Shown piece by piece: positions 1 through 10,193 of a stretch of DNA of 64,000 nucleotides (position 1 is its first letter; every line of letters begins with the position of its first letter). The stretch comes from Misgurnus anguillicaudatus (taxonomy: Eukaryota > Chordata > Actinopteri > Cypriniformes > Cobitidae). The position numbers and the translations under genes are program-made. The stretch lies in assembly GCF_027580225.2 (NCBI RefSeq), contig NC_073342.2, forward strand, positions 11,032,501 to 11,096,500, in the 5' to 3' direction. Under the pieces are notes generated by a model. The model ran no database searches and was not told the DNA's origin. It worked only from the letters and a program-made list of their open reading frames with translations.

Positions 1-1215
1 GTGTTCGTGCCCCTGACTGCTGCTCCAAACTGAGCTCAGTATGGAAGGCCATCAAGGCAAAAATGCGTAATAATTTGTTTTGCCTTCCTCCGCTGCCTTG
101 GCAGCCTGATGTTGCGGAGCATCCGCTGCCAGCCTCTCACTAGCTGCGTCCTTGCGAACCAGACCAGTTGGCTCGGGCATCCACATTGCGTCCCACCGGG
201 TTCCTTTGTGAGTATTTTTCCGTGGGGTTAATCCTACTGGCCCACGTTTCCCTCAGCAGAGCACTGCTTTGCTTACACAGCCACGGCTGTCATTTATACC
301 TCAACTACGGTTGATTTTTGCCCACCAATAGCCCTTAACGGGGCGGTGGCTTCCGCAGCATTCCTATACCGCTCAGATAGGGCGCTTCCCAGTCGCTGGC
401 ACTACTGTGGGGTTAAAGCAGTAATTCTCAAAGTGTGGTCCGCGGACCACTGGTGGTCCGCCAAACCCCCCCAGTGGTCCGCCAAAAGATGACCTAAACT
501 AGGCAAGTGTTTATACCAGGGGTTCTCAAAGTCCGAACTGCGGTCCGGACCCGCGTCCACTTCATATTACAAGTGCATTAATTTCTATGTGATTGCTAAA
601 TGTGTGCATTTGCAACTTTAAGAGTATTCCTGGTCCGAAAATAAAACAAGTTATTAAAAAATTTCCTGTGTGACGCTGTAGCCATCACACCCAGATATTA
701 TGCATAGCTACTTCATGCACTACGGCTTTTGATCAGTAAGTCCATATCAATCTGAAATCACTGTTGGTTTGAGTCGTTTAAAACATGCATTTGAAAAAGC
801 AACACTCGTCAAACATAATCACTATACATATTCTTTATTATCATGAAAATACCTGAAAACGTTTGAAAAACAGCAATATAAATATATCCTTAAGACATTT
901 CCTGGAGCTGCGTGTGTCTGGTTTTTCGTTTGCAGCGAATATTGAGTTTCTGCAAGAGAGCGCCCCCTGGCTTATGGATGTAGCGTCATTTCACCGTAAT
1001 TCATTGAGACATTGAGAAGCATAGTAAGCATTATTTCTTGTGTTTATGTTTAAAAAAATATTTTTTGTTTAAATGCAAAATACACTTTTGTTTTTCCCAA
1101 ACTATTTGTGTTGATTTGTTATATAAACAAATGATTTACATAAAGTTTTTCCAGACCTATGTAAATGATGAGAATTCAGATTTTGACCTTTGAATGTAAA
1201 CTTTGAGAACCCCTG

Positions 1216-3169
1216 GGGCCTCATTCATAAAGCGTTTTTACGCACAGATTTGATCTAAGACCGTGCGTACGCTCAAATCCACTCAAACGCTCAGATTTAT
1301 AAAACTTGTCTTTGACGTGGAAAAGTACTTACCTCCACGTCAGGTTCCGACTTGACGTACGCACGTTTCCTTGTGGCAATATTGCAGTATTGCAGGTAGG
1401 CATATTCGAAACTTTTTGTTTTGTAACTTTTGTGGTCAACATGCAGAAACATTTTTTCATTTGTTTTGGAGTTGTCCTTATTCAAAAAAAAAATGGTTAG
1501 ATTTGTGCTCTTTTGTTAGAATTCATATATTTTTCTTAAGACTTTGGAAAATATTTAATTAGTTTTTTTCTCTTATGATATCTTATTACATAAGAAATAT
1601 TATTTGATTAATGTGTTACTTTTGTTTGCAACGTTTATTATAAATAAATGTAAATATGTTGATTATAAACCATTATTCCGTATTTTTTTTATTAGAAGTT
1701 AAGCAATAGGCTACCTAAAATCTATTAATAATCTGATAAACCAGAAAGCTGCTAAGTGTATTAATGTATGTCAGCATTTCCATGTTTTAATTTAATTATT
1801 TTTCTCTTTCATCCCCTGGCTAATGTAAAAAAAGGGTTGAATATGTTTGATAAAAAATAAATAAATATTCGAAACTTTTACAGCGTCAACATCATCTGTA
1901 TTAGAGTTTAGATCGGGCACAAAAAAACCATAACCGACACGTTGTGTCCGTCCGAGCCCAGCCCGACCGACACATTACCGACAATGTTTTAACAGTGTGC
2001 TGTGACGTTCTCAACTACAATTCAGAGTTTTTTGAATTACAGAAATTTGTTTAGAATTATCTTAATGAGCTTATGCAACAAGGACGAAGCATGTAAACTG
2101 CGCTGTTTGTTTATTCAGAATAGAAACCTAAAAACATGCAACAATGATGCACACAGAAAATGAACAAACTGTGGAGAAGGCCTACTAGGCTACTCCAAAA
2201 TAATTTAACCAGGTTTTAGAATATATTTTAAAAATATGTTGGCCTATTTTGATATTTTAAAATGTAGGCCTATTCTAATGCAAAAAATGCGCCCAAGATA
2301 TGTTCAGGAAACGATTTTCTAGTTCGTCATCTTTTCAAAAAATATTTAAAAATATAGCAAAATTGTTTTGCGGTGTTTAACGCACATGTACATGTTACAG
2401 AACATGTGCTTTATTGAATGAAAGTAAAACCGATCGAATTTAATGATTAAAACGACGTGAAAGGAACTAAATTGTGAAGCCTCGATGTATCCTACAATAA
2501 GGGACATGCGACATTTAAGAGTGATGGGTATTTCAAAAATTTATACAAATTATTCCCATGCATCGATTTTAATGTTAAACATCTGTAAATCCAAATGAAT
2601 CCATATGGAATATATTCCGACAGTTTAAGATACGATCTTTGAATTTTAAAGTCGAAAATATCTTATTTTAACACCGCCGCGCAGGATGCATGGCAAACTG
2701 AAACAAAACTTTAAAGACACAAATATTACGTTTAGCCTACGTGTAAAACTATATTTAAATGAAACCCGTGAATTGAAAGATCCACTAATAATCGCCTTAA
2801 CTTGAGTGATGTCAATAAAGTTTCCATGTTAGAATTTAGAAATATTAAAAACTTAAGCAAACGACAACAAATATGTTTTCTTACCACTCGCCATTGTAGC
2901 AGTCATTGAATTTGGCCTTTGAAAATTTAATATTTATATGCTAATGAATTAAATTAGGGGCGTTTACAAGGCGGAGTTCTAAAAGCATTCAGCCGCGCAC
3001 AATTTTAAGATCATTTGTGATTTATAAACCGCACATCTGGAAAAGAGGCGTACGCACGGTTTTTTGTGCGTAAGCTCCTTTTCTCTGAATCACACTTACG
3101 ATCATTTCAGAAATGGTCTTAGATGAAATTTAGGACATTTCCTACGTCGCACTTTTATAAATGAGGCCC
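1216..3169. mobile_element. Harbinger-like element nested in hAT element B
   Basis: Terminal inverted repeats are GGGCCTCATTCATAAA at the left and TTTATAAATGAGGCCC at the right, differing at one position. Three-base flanks are CTG at 1213-1215 and CAG at 3170-3172. I read these as a 3-bp duplication with one change, since the interrupted hAT end should read CCCCTG. A 3-bp duplication fits PIF/Harbinger elements, but the superfamily is an inference. Sub-terminal sequence rich in ACGTACGCAC-type motifs occurs at both ends. No transposase frame is visible. An L1-type fragment has inserted inside it. Confidence 0.7.
1417..1864 (+). mobile_element. 5'-truncated L1-type LINE fragment
   Basis: A 15-bp exact target duplication, ATATTCGAAACTTTT, lies at 1402-1416 and 1865-1879, and the insert ends in an A-rich ATAAATAA tail. 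The open frame at 1418-1562 includes CNFCGQHAETFFHLFWSC, which resembles the zinc-knuckle C-terminus of L1-clade ORF2 proteins. Only the extreme C-terminus and the 3' UTR are present, as expected from truncated target-primed reverse transcription. This is the innermost and youngest layer of the 0-4.3 kb nest. Confidence 0.8.
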
Positions 3170-3948
3170 CAGGTTTATACAATTATCACTTATTTAAGTA
3201 GATTTTTAATGCACGTGCGAAACTGTGATATCAGTTCTTGCCTTTCTGTTGCCTTTCGGTTGGCTAAACCAAAGAGAAGTCAAAATAAAAGATCAAGCAT
3301 CAACTGAAAGCAGCTAAAATCCACAGATCCACAGATCTATTAGTTTTGTAATGTACTAGTTTTTGTTCATGTGTAAAATCCCTGTAATTTTAGTGATTTT
3401 GGACATTAAGGGGAACATTTTTTTCCAGTATTTTATTGTTACCATAGTTACAATCATAGACTTCATATACCCACCACCTCAGTTTTAGTATGTTTAATTG
3501 CATTTTTTTTCTACACATGTGCAGTTTGTTGTTCATATTAAGCTGCAACTCATTTCACATTTACTTTTTCAAATGAAATAAAATTCATATAATAATTTCT
3601 GAACATAGCATTGCATTTGTTTTTAAAAAATTAGTTTTTGACTTGAAACAGTTGCATATTAAACTTAAACTTAGCGTATCCTTCCTATTTTGTTGTTTTT
3701 TGGGGGAGTGTTAGAGTGAGATTCTGTTAGATAAAGTGGTCCTTGGGCTGAAAAAGTTTGAGAAACACTGGGTTAAAGGAACATCTAGTGCCCGGCCTTC
3801 TGCCTTAAAACCTAATTCTCCTTATCCTTAAGTGGAACCGGAGGGCTTTACGCAGACACTGGAAGAGGTCAGCCCTCAGTGGCGTTTTGGTAGGGATTCC
3901 CAATTCGTCGGTCACGACGTGACGTCGTAGTGACCGGCTGAAAGGGAA

Positions 3949-4287
3949 CGTCTCGGTTACGTATGTAACCCTCATTCCCTGAAGGAAGGGAACGGAGACG
4001 TCACGTCCTGTCGCCACAGGGCTGCTCCCTGCTGTTTATTGGCCGGTCACACTTTCCGGCTTTCTCAGCGAAACGAAGCTAATTTCCATATTTGCACCTG
4101 TGGCTTATATGCGCACCTGGCGGGCGGCGCCAGCATTATGCAAATATCTCAATGCCAAGTTCATTGGCGTTTTAGTAGAGTACGAAGCAGATTGGTCTCT
4201 CTAAGCGAGTTCCCAATTCGTCGGTCACGACGTGACGTCTCCGTTCCCTTCCTTCAGGGAACGAGGGTTACATACGTAACTGAGACG
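3949..4287. repeat. DIRS terminal inverted repeat pair
   Basis: The arm at about 3949-4006 is the reverse complement of the arm at 4229-4287 with only a few differences, separated by a 222-bp spacer. Both arms contain the 12-mer GGTTACGTATGT or its complement and a ACGTCACGTC motif. Confidence 0.85.
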
Positions 4288-4310
4288 TTTTCCATAGTTT
4301 AAATCCTCCA

Positions 4311-5586
4311 TCCTTATATTTATTATTATTTATTGTTAGACAGTTTCTAAATGGTCTTGATGAATGTGAAGGGGTCATGTTTGCCTTCTTATTCCTAATT
4401 ACAACATTTATAAATGTTGTAAGCTATTGCATTTTGCAGAAAATCTTAATTAAATGTGTTGATAAGATAAACTTATTTGCTCTGTTTACATAGTTTACTG
4501 ACACCTATTGGTTATTTACTGGTACTACTGCCTTAACAATGACACTCCCAATGGATAAGATGAGGATAATTTAATAGCATTTAATAGAGCCGTGTCTGAT
4601 AGACTGGTTAATATACAACACATGACTTAATTTGGCATACAAACAACCAATTTGTAACCAAAGACTATGCTATGTAAAATGTGAATTAACTTCTATTAGT
4701 AAATTTGGTAAGTTTCAGATTTCAATTCATAAATAACCTAGATGGGGGGTGGGGGAGGAGGGGGGCAAAAAATGCAGCCTGCCTAGTGTAGTCTATTTAT
4801 TTAATCCGCCTCTGCCGACGGTGGTGAAACTAATCCGACGGTGGTGACAGTGGCTTCATTACAACATACAATTCCAAAATGTATACCACTCAAGTCAATG
4901 GCTTCTTGCTTAAACTTTATATAAACATTTGGTCCAAAAAATAACAATCCTGAGCACTGTGATGAACAAATATCAAATCATAACTTCCTAAAATACATAA
5001 AACCTGACAGAAAAGACAGAAAACCTGATGGTGGTGACATCTGACGGTAAAAACCTAATATAGATAAAAAAATAGATGAGTTGTTCACATTAGCCATCTT
5101 GTTTCCCCTCTGTTGCTAGCTACTTCAGACCTCTTCTTAAAAATGATACATTTATTTCATAATCTAATCTAATATTTTTTTACAAAGATGATGGTATTGA
5201 CATTTTATGTAGCAGTGTCCAAAAATATGAACAAGTTTAAGAGAAAATAGCAACCATACAGGGGCTTGAGTGATCCTGAAGCATGCAGTAGAGCTGAAGG
5301 TTTGAAAATTGGGTCCTCAGGAATGCAGTTGACCCTGTAGTCATCTGATTTTATTAATTAAGTTGAAATGATTATCTCTTAACCGAGGACAGCTGATTTT
5401 GTAGGCAATGGGCCAGCATATAATCATTAAATTAATAAAAAATAAACCTATAAAGAACCTTACATATGTGCAAAGGACCCCCTGATTATAACATTGATTC
5501 TTTTTCTTAATGAATATGTTATTCATTTCCAACAGAATTAGCACTTCTTAGTGGGACATGTTTTTGCCAAATTTCAAGAATCAGTG
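4311..5586. other. No recognised feature; AT-rich sequence
   Basis: I see no gene here. There is a G-rich run at 4744-4767 and loosely repeated GACGGTGGTGA words at 4819-4850 and 5028-5046 that I cannot assign. Confidence 0.5.
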
Positions 5587-5939
5587 ACAACCCCAAATCA
5601 GAAAAAGTTGGGACACTGTAAAATTTTGAGTAAAAATGTAATGGAATAATTTACAAATGTCATAAACTTATATTTTATTCACAGTAGAATATAGATAACA
5701 TATCAAATGTAGAAAGTGAGACATTTTGAAATGTCATGCCAAATATTGGCTCATTTTGGATTTCATGAGAGCTACACATTCCAAAAAAAGTTAGGACATA
5801 TAGCAATAAGAGGCCAGAAAATTTAAATGTACATATAAGGAAAAGCTTAAGGACTAATTTGCAACTTATTAGGTCAATTGGCAACATGATTGGGTATAAA
5901 AAGAGCCACTCAGAGTGTCAGTGTCTGTCAGAAGTCAAG

Positions 5940-6995
5940 ATGGGCAGAGAATCACCAATTACCCCAATGCTGCAGCGAAAAATAGTTTTCTGAGTTTCTC
6001 AGAGAAAAATTGCAAAGACATTGAAGTTATCATCATCTACAGTGCATAATATCATCCAAAGATTCAGAGAATCTGGAAAAAACTCTGTCCGATGAGCTGG
6101 CTGGCGCCTTGCATGGCTGACACCGCCATCGGTGTATGAATGAGTGTGTGAATGGGTGAATGTGAGGCTAATCGTAAAGCGCTTTGGATGGCCATAGGTC
6201 TGTTAAAAGCGCTATATAAATGCAGTCTATTTACCATTTATTTACCATAAAGGTCAAGACCGGAAAACCATACTGGATGCCCGAGATCTTCAGGCCCGTA
6301 GACGGCACTGCATCACATACAGGAATGCTACTGTAATGGAAATCATAACATGGGCTCTGGAATACTTCCAGAAAACATTGTCAGTGAACACAATCCACCG
6401 TGCCATTCGCCGTTGCCAGCTAAAACTCTATAGGTCAAACAAGAAGCCACATCTAAACATGAAGCACAGTTGTTTTCTCTGTGCCAAGGCTCATTTAAAA
6501 TGGACTGTGGCATAGTGGAAAACTGTTCTGTGGTCAGACGAATCAAAATTTGAAGGTTTTTTTTGAAAACTGGGACACCATTTCATCCGGACTAAAGAGG
6601 ACAATGACAACCCAAGTTGTTATTAGCGCTAATTTCAGAAGCCTGCATCTCTGATGGTTTGGGGTTGCATGAGTGCGTGTGGCATGGGCAGCTTACATAT
6701 CTGGAAAGGCACCATCAATGCTGAAAGGTTTATCTAAGTTTAAGAACAACATATGCTCCCATTCAGACGTCGTCTCTTTCAGGGAAGACCTTGCATTTTC
6801 CAACATGACAATGCCAGACAACATACTGCATCAATTACAACACCATGGCTGCTTAGAATAAGGATCTGAGTACTGAAATGGCCAGCCTGCAGTCCAGATC
6901 TGTCACCCACAGAAAACATCTGACGCATCATAAAGAGGAAGATGCAACAAAGAAGACCTAAGACAGTGGAGCTACTATAAGCCTGTTTTAGACAA
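5940..6995 (+). pseudogene. Tc1/mariner transposase remnant
   Basis: Fragments of a Tc1/mariner transposase can be read in several plus-strand frames. The block at 6526-6552 reads WSDESKFE, matching the region of the second catalytic aspartate in this family. The block near 6892-6945 reads SPDLSPTENI, a stop, then RIIKRKM, matching the segment with the last catalytic acidic residue. The N-terminal helix-turn-helix region lies around 5940-6090. Frameshifts, stops and the insertion at 6089-6248 make it non-functional. The exact DDE/D spacing cannot be judged from this broken copy. Confidence 0.75.
6089..6248 (+). mobile_element. SINE/LINE 3'-tail-like insertion
   Basis: This segment breaks the transposase frame. 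It contains AAAGCGCTTTGGATGG and AAAGCGCTATATAAATGCAG followed by TTTACCATTTATTTACC, a 3'-tail pattern common in fish SINEs and related LINEs. I see no box A/B promoter, so the class is tentative. Confidence 0.5.
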
Positions 6996-7147
6996 GAATG
7001 GGACAACTTTCCTATTTCTAAACATTGGTCCTTCTCCAGCTGTTCCTTGTGTGTACATTTGACTTTTCCGGCCTCTTATTGCTTCCTGTCCCAACTTTTT
7101 TTGTAATGTGTAGCTCTCATGAAATCCTAAAATGAGCCAATATTTGG

Positions 7148-7596
7148 TAGCCTGACTACGTCAGACTTTGTACTTCCGCTAAATTTCATTACGCTTCTGT
7201 ACTCAGTCTGAGATACCTCCAATTCAAACCGTTTTCTCCCGGCTTCAAGACCAACGGCCCAGTCAACAAACAGAGGGCGGGCTCAGAACCGTGACGTAGA
7301 CGCTAAGCGCCGAATGTACGGTTGTAGTTTGTAGTGGACATGGAGGCACAGAAAGCTATTTGCTCTGTTGTGGAAAACCGGCACTTGCCAACTTAAGCCA
7401 GAACAAGAAAAGTGTTTGTTAAACATTTTGAATGGAGATTATGTTGTTGCCCTACTCCCGACAGGTTTTGGGAAAAGTTGAATTTATCAACTATTACCGA
7501 TCGTCAGCGAGAAACTGTGTGCAGCACAACTTGATGTGCAAAACAATTGAGAAATCATGGAAGGGAATTTCATTGTTCACAATTAATGGTGGAGGA
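7148..7596 (+). mobile_element. DNA-transposon fragment with RecQ-like helicase start
   Basis: It begins TAGCCTGACTACGTCAGACT, a short near-palindrome, immediately at the broken mariner end. At 7395-7482 an in-frame stretch reads KPEQEKCLLNIL followed by LLPTGFGK, which is the N-terminal motif plus Walker A (motif I) of RecQ-family helicases. The frame is lost just after the lysine. Helicase-encoding DNA transposons of this kind occur in fish, but the precise family is not established here. The retroelement long terminal repeat starts about 110 bp downstream. Confidence 0.6.
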
Positions 7597-8645
7597 TATA
7601 GTATTTTTTGTTGGGTAAATTACTGATCATATGCTGTATTAAAGGGGGGGTTTAATGGTATTTCAAGCATTCTGACTTATTAACACAGTTATAGAGTTGT
7701 TTCCTCATGCTAAACGTAGGCAAAGTGTCAAAACAGCAGTTGGGCGTTTCAGAGTATTTCTGTGCCGAATGCACTTTGCCAGGGTTCGTACAAGTTTCGG
7801 CTAGTTTTTTTCGATTACAGTTCTAACTGACGTTTCAGGGGTTTTCGATACGTATCACTTCTTTATATGGGCTTCCGCCGGAAAACTTCCCCCGGAAAAC
7901 CCCGCCCAGCCGTTAGTCAGCGGGAAACGCTAGAGCTTGCTAACAGATTATCACGCCACTCAGCTTTGTTTAATTTCAAAAGTCAACAATGGCACAACAA
8001 GAAGTGTGTTTTTGGATGTAAGGAGAAGACATCCAGCCTTAGGGAAACAATGGATATAGTTTATTATCCGGATTAGCAGCGGAGTTTTGCGTGTGTGTTT
8101 GATGCGGTGGATTTTCAGAACCGGGTCATGACGAGTTACACGTGGTAAGTAAGACTTCTGTCTTATGTTGGAAATAGGCGCGTGTATATTATATAAATGA
8201 CACGAACATGTAGTGAATCATAAGTTAAAACAGTGTTGTATAATGTTGCATGACTCGTACTCGCTCCTCCCGTGTTATAACTCCTCCTTCTTCATTTTTT
8301 CGTACGTTATCGGAAAGAATCGGTAAAGCTAATCTTTATTTTATAAATCTGATTAAACTAAAGAGTCTTTGGAGATATAAAGGATGTAACACTACTCTAT
8401 AGGTACTCCAGATTAACATCAGAAATGCAGAAACAGCGTGTGTTACGTGAGCTTTAATATTATATTAGGCCTAAGGCCTGTTGTTTCTACACAAGGCTAT
8501 AAGACACCCAGTTAAACTTTCGTTTTCTCAGTTAACTTTCATTTCCTAATTAAAAGAGTCCAGGTGCGATCCTGCGACTATACCCCGATTGTTCTCGCCA
8601 CGATTATCTTGAGAAGCAAGGTCGAAACAACTGACAACAAGAGTA
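7597..8645 (+). repeat. 5' LTR of the retroelement, split by a TTAA insertion
   Basis: The parts at 7597-7642 and 8458-8645 align with 20336-20568. Removing 7643-8457 restores collinearity with the 3' LTR, so the LTR itself is only about 235 bp. It contains ATTAGGCCTAAGGCCTG and GCACGCCACGATT-like GC-richer sequence near its end. The exact start and end are uncertain: canonical TG...CA ends are not clear in either copy. Confidence 0.75.
7643..8453. mobile_element. TTAA-flanked (piggyBac-like) insertion in the 5' LTR
   Basis: Comparison of the two LTRs shows 811 extra bases in the 5' copy, flanked by TTAA at 7639-7642 and 8454-8457 where the 3' copy has a single TTAA. A TTAA duplication is the signature of piggyBac-type transposition. 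The left end is AGGGGGGG and I cannot see a convincing inverted repeat at the right end. The 69-codon open frame inside (7867-8076) has no recognisable domain. Confidence 0.8.
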
Positions 8646-8660
8646 TGCCACAACATAACT

Positions 8661-8682
8661 TGGTGACCCCGCGACGTGATTG
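8661..8682 (+). promoter_or_regulatory. Primer-binding site, tRNA-Trp type
   Basis: TGGTGACCCCG followed by ACGTGATT matches the complement of the vertebrate tRNA-Trp 3' end, with two extra bases (CG) in the middle. It lies about 16 bp downstream of the last position shared by the LTRs. The same tRNA is used by some retroviruses, such as the avian alpharetroviruses. The 2-bp insertion would weaken priming and is consistent with decay. Confidence 0.75.
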
Positions 8683-8977
8683 GACAGAGGCTACGGAGTG
8701 GAGGGCTGCAGACGGGCAGAGGTCGGCCAGGTCACACAAGGGCACGCCACTATAGAGGTGAACATAAATTTACTTGCTTATTCTGTATAGTGCTTGTGTG
8801 GTCTGCCGAAGGTAAGCCCTGAGCGGTGTTGATACTCCAGGTCTCTCCAAATTGAACACAGCAATTTGATACTTATAATATATTATTTGCTTCCATTAAG
8901 ATAATGATAAAATATTGAATTGATAAAGCAAAAAGGTTCCAGATTCTAAACAGGTGTGTGTGTGAGTGCGAGTGTCG

Positions 8978-9627
8978 AGCTTGGTGCTCGAAAAAACCCT
9001 GCTTGGGCAGGTCACGCGAGAGGCGTGTCGGGCCTTGGGGTCCGGAGCTTGGTGCTCGATAAAACCCTGCTTGGGCAGGTCGGGCCTTGGGGTCCGGAGC
9101 TTGGTGCTCGAAAAAACCCTGCTTGGGCAGGTCACGCGAGAGGCGTGTCGGGCCTTGGGGTCCGGAGCTTGGTGCTCAAAAAACCCTGCTTGGGCAGGTC
9201 GGGCCTTGGGGTCCGGAGCTTGGTGCTTGAAAAAACCCTGCTTGGGCAGGTCACGCGAGAGGCGTGTCGGGCCTTGGGGTCCGGAGCTTGGTGCTCGAAA
9301 AAACCCTGCTTGGGCAGGTCACGTGAGAGGCGTGTCGGGCCTTGGGGTCCGGAGCTTGGTGCTCGAAAAAACCCTGCTTGGGCAGGTCGGGCCTTGGGGT
9401 CCGGAGCTTAGTGCTCGAAAAAACCCTGCTTGGGCAGGTCACGCGAGAGGCGTGTCAGGCCTTGGGGTCCGGAGCTTGGTGCTCGAAAAAACCCTGCTTG
9501 GCCAGGTCACGCGAGAGGCGTGTCCGGCCTTGGGGTCCGGAGCTTGGTGCTCGAAAAAACCCTGCTTGGGCAGGTCACACGAGAGGCGTGTCGGGCCTTG
9601 GGGTCCGGAGCTAGGTGCTCGAAAAAA
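8978..9627 (+). repeat. Minisatellite, about 10.5 copies of 68-bp and 52-bp units
   Basis: Units begin GCTTGGTGCTCGAAAAAACC and end GGCCTTGGGGTCCGGA. The long unit contains a 16-bp block, CACGCGAGAGGCGTGT, that is absent from the 52-bp units. Copies start near 8979, 9047, 9099, 9166, 9217, 9285, 9353, 9405, 9473, 9541 and 9609. Long open frames across it in several frames, including one of 222 codons, are a by-product of a stop-free repeat unit and not genes. The array lies in the retroelement leader, just after the primer site. Confidence 0.95.
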
Positions 9628-9639
9628 TATATAATTATT

Positions 9640-10185
9640 ACACTGTGAGATTTAGATGCTCAAATCCTGTAGGTCAGGTGGTTGTAAGTACGGTCTATGT
9701 GTTATTTGTCTTGTTGCTTTGTGTTGTTTTTGTCAGTAATTGTAGCATTAAGTTGGTGAACTGTGTTAAAACTGCAATCAGTTTGTGTGTTATATATGAA
9801 GGTTGGGCTGATGAGAGAGTGTTTTTCTATGTCTGTGTCTTATTCAGCGTGGGAAAATGTTTGCCTGCTAGAACTGTGTGTGTGAAAAGATAAGAACTAA
9901 GAGAGCAGAGGAAGGAGGGGCTCATTGTGTATGAGAAAAAGAGTGAGAGAGATTTTTGTGAATGAAAAACTGTTTTGAGTGAGAGCATATGAGAGATCAG
10001 TGTGTGTTAGTAAAGGGAAAGCGAGGCCTCTGTAAATATAAACTGTAAATATGAGTGATTTTATCTTTAAAAACTTTTAAAAGCTTTTGATCTTATTTTT
10101 CATTTTCTCATTTTCTTTTTTCCTTAATAGACTTGATGAAGTAATTATGGATGATAATAACTTAAACTATAAGAGACGTGTATTT
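9640..10185 (+). other. Retroelement leader, no recognised gene
   Basis: This is non-coding leader between the minisatellite and the next insertion. It is purine-rich around 9895-10020. A 92-codon frame at 9615-9893 overlaps the minisatellite end and shows hydrophobic stretches but no family I recognise. Confidence 0.4.
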
Positions 10186-10193
10186 ATAGCAGC

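Larger units (their letters stand above)
517..3172. mobile_element. hAT-type element B nested in element A
   Basis: The left end CAGGGGTTCTCAAAG pairs with CTTTGAGAACCCCTG at 1201-1215. The exact 8-bp duplication GTTTATAC lies at 509-516 and 3173-3180. The right-hand duplication is therefore separated from the element's own right terminal repeat by about 1.95 kb, because a third element has inserted within the last three bases of this one. Its own sequence is about 0.7 kb and no transposase is visible. Confidence 0.85.
419..3770. mobile_element. hAT-type element A (outermost insertion in DIRS)
   Basis: The ends are short imperfect inverted repeats, CAGTAATTCTCAAAG at the left and GTTTGAGAAACACTG at the right. 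They are flanked by an exact 8-bp target duplication, GGTTAAAG, at 411-418 and 3771-3778. An 8-bp duplication and CAG...CTG ends are typical of hAT elements. Without the later nested insertion only about 0.7 kb is its own sequence and no transposase frame is visible, so it is a non-autonomous copy. Confidence 0.85.
1..4310. mobile_element. DIRS-like retrotransposon end, interrupted by nested insertions
   Basis: The host parts of this element are 1-418 and 3771-4310. Position 3949-4287 carries an inverted pair of about 58 bp that reads CGGTTACGTATGTAACC near one end and GGTTACATACGTAAC near the other. A 30-bp direct repeat sits at 3897-3926 and 4210-4239. This combination of inverted termini and split direct repeats is the organisation known for DIRS-type tyrosine-recombinase retrotransposons, and the second DIRS-like element at 37.5 kb has a closely similar terminus. 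No coding region of this copy lies in the window. The left limit is outside the window. Orientation is not settled. The family call is by pattern recognition. Confidence 0.7.
5587..7147 (+). mobile_element. Tc1/mariner-type transposon, decayed and truncated at right
   Basis: The left part reads CAAATCAGAAAAAGTTGGGA. A sub-terminal block at about 5740-5800 is the reverse complement of 7087-7147, sharing the words CCAAATATTGGCTCATTTT and TTTCATGAGAGCTACACATT. A degenerate transposase lies between them. The right outer end is missing: at 7147 the sequence switches abruptly to the next element. A short SINE-tail-like segment has inserted at 6089-6248. Confidence 0.8.

Noticed and set aside
4744..4767. 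G-run as a quadruplex regulatory element
   Set aside because: Only a single isolated run with no nearby gene; composition alone is insufficient.
8966..9634. A 222-codon plus-strand open frame and several others of 60-150 codons
   Set aside because: They arise from the stop-free minisatellite unit; all three plus frames and the minus strand are partly open, and the translation is a mere repeat.
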